From: Candidatus Aminicenantota bacterium
GTDB taxonomy: Bacteria; Acidobacteriota; Aminicenantia; S016-38
NCBI GenBank assembly: GCA_027062035.1
Contig: JAMOUL010000212.1
Location: forward strand, 1-8,378
DNA: 8,378 nt
Reading direction: 5' to 3'
Of this stretch, positions 7,215 to 8,378 are shown in pieces. The translations under genes and the position numbers were made by a program. The notes under the pieces are model-generated. The model was not told the origin of the DNA. It ran no database searches and saw only the letters and a program-made list of their open reading frames with translations. Positions within the stretch are counted from its first letter, which is position 1, and the number at the start of each line of letters is the position of its first letter.

Positions 7215-8117
7215 ATGAAGTGGAAAGCCATGCTCTTGCTGGTTATTTTTATAGGCCTGGGAACCGCAGCAATTATTTACATTGCCGTGGGAAAGCCCAT
7301 ACAGTATTTACCCTTTAAGTCAGACAGCCTCACGTCACTTGTTCCAGACTGGAACGCAACCAGATACAATAAAAAGGGCTGGAATGGCTGGAGATTCAAA
7401 AGTGGTACAGCAGTTTTTCGCGTCCTGTGGGAGGTGCCTTCTGAACCGGAACATTCCTATAAGGACCTTATTGCAACCCTGAATTCTTACACATATAAAT
7501 TCGATGTGCCTATCTTCGATGGAGGACACTACGTGCTGAAGAGGTATCACAAGGGGTTTAAAGTGGTGGTGGTCTTTAAATACAAAGAAAAGGTGTACTG
7601 GGTGGACCTGACAACCAATTCGACCCTTAAAAAATATAAGCAGGTTGTTGATACTTTTCTTTTAAATCTGAAGGTGGAGGGAAAACCCATTTCCTCTAAA
7701 GCCAGGGAAGCCATACTGACCATAGACCGTCAAATCCCCATAACCTTTATTCAGACCGGCAAGCAAATTATGATAGTGGTAATTGGGATTTATGCGTTCC
7801 TTGTGCTGGGGATGATTATTGGCTTCAAGTATTTTGGCACGTGTCCTGCGGTACTTGATGCAATAGTTTGTTCCCCTATGTCCACCCTTCAGACAAAGAC
7901 AACCTTTAAGAATCAATATACTACCTGCTGCGTCTGCCTGAAGGCAGATACGATTTCTGTTTATACCAGGAAGAAACTGGTGTTCGAAATACCCCTGAGT
8001 GAACTTCAACAGAACAGCGATTTTCTCAAAAAGGGTAGATTTTCTTATGATAAGTATTACGTAACCATAAACGACTTTCACCGCTGGAAGCCTTACCTTC
8101 CACCACCTGCAGGATGA
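7215..8117 (+). CDS. Unrecognised two-helix membrane protein with extracytoplasmic domain and Cys-containing C-terminal domain
   Basis: The 300-residue product (from ATG 7215) has a first hydrophobic helix at about 6-25 (LLLVIFIGLGTAAIIYIAV) and a second at about 185-207. By the positive-inside rule the N-terminus is cytoplasmic, residues about 30-180 are extracytoplasmic, and the tail from 208 is cytoplasmic. The outer domain is rich in Trp, Tyr and Lys and looks alpha/beta. The tail carries five cysteines (210, 219, 238, 239, 241) and a strand pattern, TISVYTRKKLVFEIPLSEL, reminiscent of GRAM/PH-like domains; this resemblance is weak. I do not recognise the family. A TTG at 7200 could extend the frame by five codons, but neither start has a ribosome site and a TATAAT overlaps the extension, so the ATG is preferred. 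It is probably transcribed on its own promoter or by read-through from the operon. Confidence 0.8.
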   Translation: MKWKAMLLLVIFIGLGTAAIIYIAVGKPIQYLPFKSDSLTSLVPDWNATRYNKKGWNGWRFKSGTAVFRVLWEVPSEPEHSYKDLIATLNSYTYKFDVPIFDGGHYVLKRYHKGFKVVVVFKYKEKVYWVDLTTNSTLKKYKQVVDTFLLNLKVEGKPISSKAREAILTIDRQIPITFIQTGKQIMIVVIGIYAFLVLGMIIGFKYFGTCPAVLDAIVCSPMSTLQTKTTFKNQYTTCCVCLKADTISVYTRKKLVFEIPLSELQQNSDFLKKGRFSYDKYYVTINDFHRWKPYLPPPAG

Positions 8118-8196
8118 TTGGGGTTTTACATATCATTCCGGGGTCTAATAAATAACCTTTTATATTGTATACGCTACATATTGGACCTATTCTCCT
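8118..8196. other. Intergenic stretch with no recognised element
   Basis: AT-rich after the first 40 bases. It contains two GGGGT runs in the same orientation and a GTATAC palindrome at 8166-8171, but no hairpin with a T-run that would serve as a terminator for the membrane-protein gene. Confidence 0.4.
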
Positions 8197-8225
8197 TTGA
8201 CATCACCTTTAATTTTTCGTATATT
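8197..8225 (+). promoter_or_regulatory. Near-consensus sigma70-type promoter
   Basis: TTGACA at 8197-8202 matches the -35 consensus fully; a 17-base spacer leads to TATATT at 8220-8225, five of six for the -10. Transcription would start near 8232, leaving about 22 leader bases including a ribosome site before the ATG at 8254. This is the best promoter in the window and points to a housekeeping-type sigma factor. Confidence 0.75.
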
Positions 8226-8239
8226 TAAAAAACATAAAC

Positions 8240-8244
8240 AAGGA
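8240..8244 (+). promoter_or_regulatory. Shine-Dalgarno sequence of the right-edge gene
   Basis: AAGGA lies 9 bases before the ATG at 8254, an acceptable ribosome site that supports this start. Confidence 0.6.
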
Positions 8245-8253
8245 TTTTAAAAT

Positions 8254-8378
8254 ATGAAGACCAGGATAATTGTTTTTATGCTTATAGCCATTTTCTCTTC
8301 TGGCTCCTTTCTTCCTGCCAGGGGCCTTCCTGAAAAATTTCTTCCAGGAAAGCAGAAGGTAAAGGGGCCTTCCCTGAG
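8254..8378 (+). CDS. N-terminal part of a secreted protein (partial, function unknown)
   Basis: An open frame of 41 codons plus two bases runs to the window edge. It begins MKTRIIVFMLIAIFSSGSF, a typical signal peptide with likely cleavage near residue 22 (LPA) or 24 (ARG); the first mature residues, LPEKFLPGKQKVKGPSL, do not identify a family. It has its own strong promoter and a ribosome site, so it starts a new transcription unit. There is no cysteine after the hydrophobic core, so it is not a lipoprotein. The short length limits the call, but promoter, ribosome site and signal peptide agree. Confidence 0.72.
   Translation, partial: MKTRIIVFMLIAIFSSGSFLPARGLPEKFLPGKQKVKGPSL

Noticed and set aside
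7662..8081. Minus-strand open frame of 139 codons inside the membrane-protein gene
   Set aside because: It is antisense to the second helix and tail of that gene and has no start signals.

Overview
The window reads as a piece of a bacterial chromosome with a two-membrane envelope. One product has the features of an outer-membrane beta-barrel protein (signal peptide, barrel region, C-terminal Phe), and every gene seen encodes an exported or membrane-anchored product. Arginine is written mostly with AGA/AGG, ATA is common for isoleucine, and base composition is moderate. The combination of an S9 peptidase, an M14 peptidase and a CBM9-like/DUF5916 barrel protein is familiar from Acidobacteriota, Aminicenantes, Gemmatimonadota and related lineages. 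I favour an Acidobacteriota/Aminicenantes-like organism, but this is inference; there is no rRNA or other phylogenetic marker here.

Layout. (1) Bases 1-479, minus strand: the N-terminal 159 codons of a membrane-anchored protein whose gene runs off the left edge. (2) 480-638: an AT-rich divergent intergenic region. (3) 639-7130, plus strand: a tight three-gene operon. It holds a secreted S9 prolyl-oligopeptidase-type peptidase with an extra C-terminal FGE-sulfatase (SUMF1/C-type-lectin-fold) domain, a secreted M14 zinc carboxypeptidase-like protein (ATGA overlap with the first gene), and a CBM9-like plus DUF5916 outer-membrane protein (22-base gap). Each gene has a good Shine-Dalgarno sequence. 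(4) 7131-7214: a short spacer with two TATAAT boxes. (5) 7215-8117: an unrecognised two-helix membrane protein with an extracytoplasmic domain and a Cys-containing C-terminal domain. (6) 8118-8253: an intergenic region with a near-consensus sigma70-type promoter. (7) 8254 to the right edge: the first 41 codons of another secreted protein.

How the genes may work together. The operon looks like a cell-envelope peptide-processing module. The S9 enzyme would cut oligopeptides, the M14 enzyme would trim peptide ends, and the barrel protein would bind or pass a ligand at the outer membrane. Catalytic residues of both peptidases are intact. The most unusual points are the S9-FGE fusion, whose FGE part lacks the cysteine pair used by true formylglycine-generating enzymes, and two genes (the left-edge one and the one at 7215) where a perfect TATAAT lies so close to the ATG that the mRNA would be leaderless. 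No mobile element, CRISPR array, RNA gene or convincing intrinsic terminator was seen.
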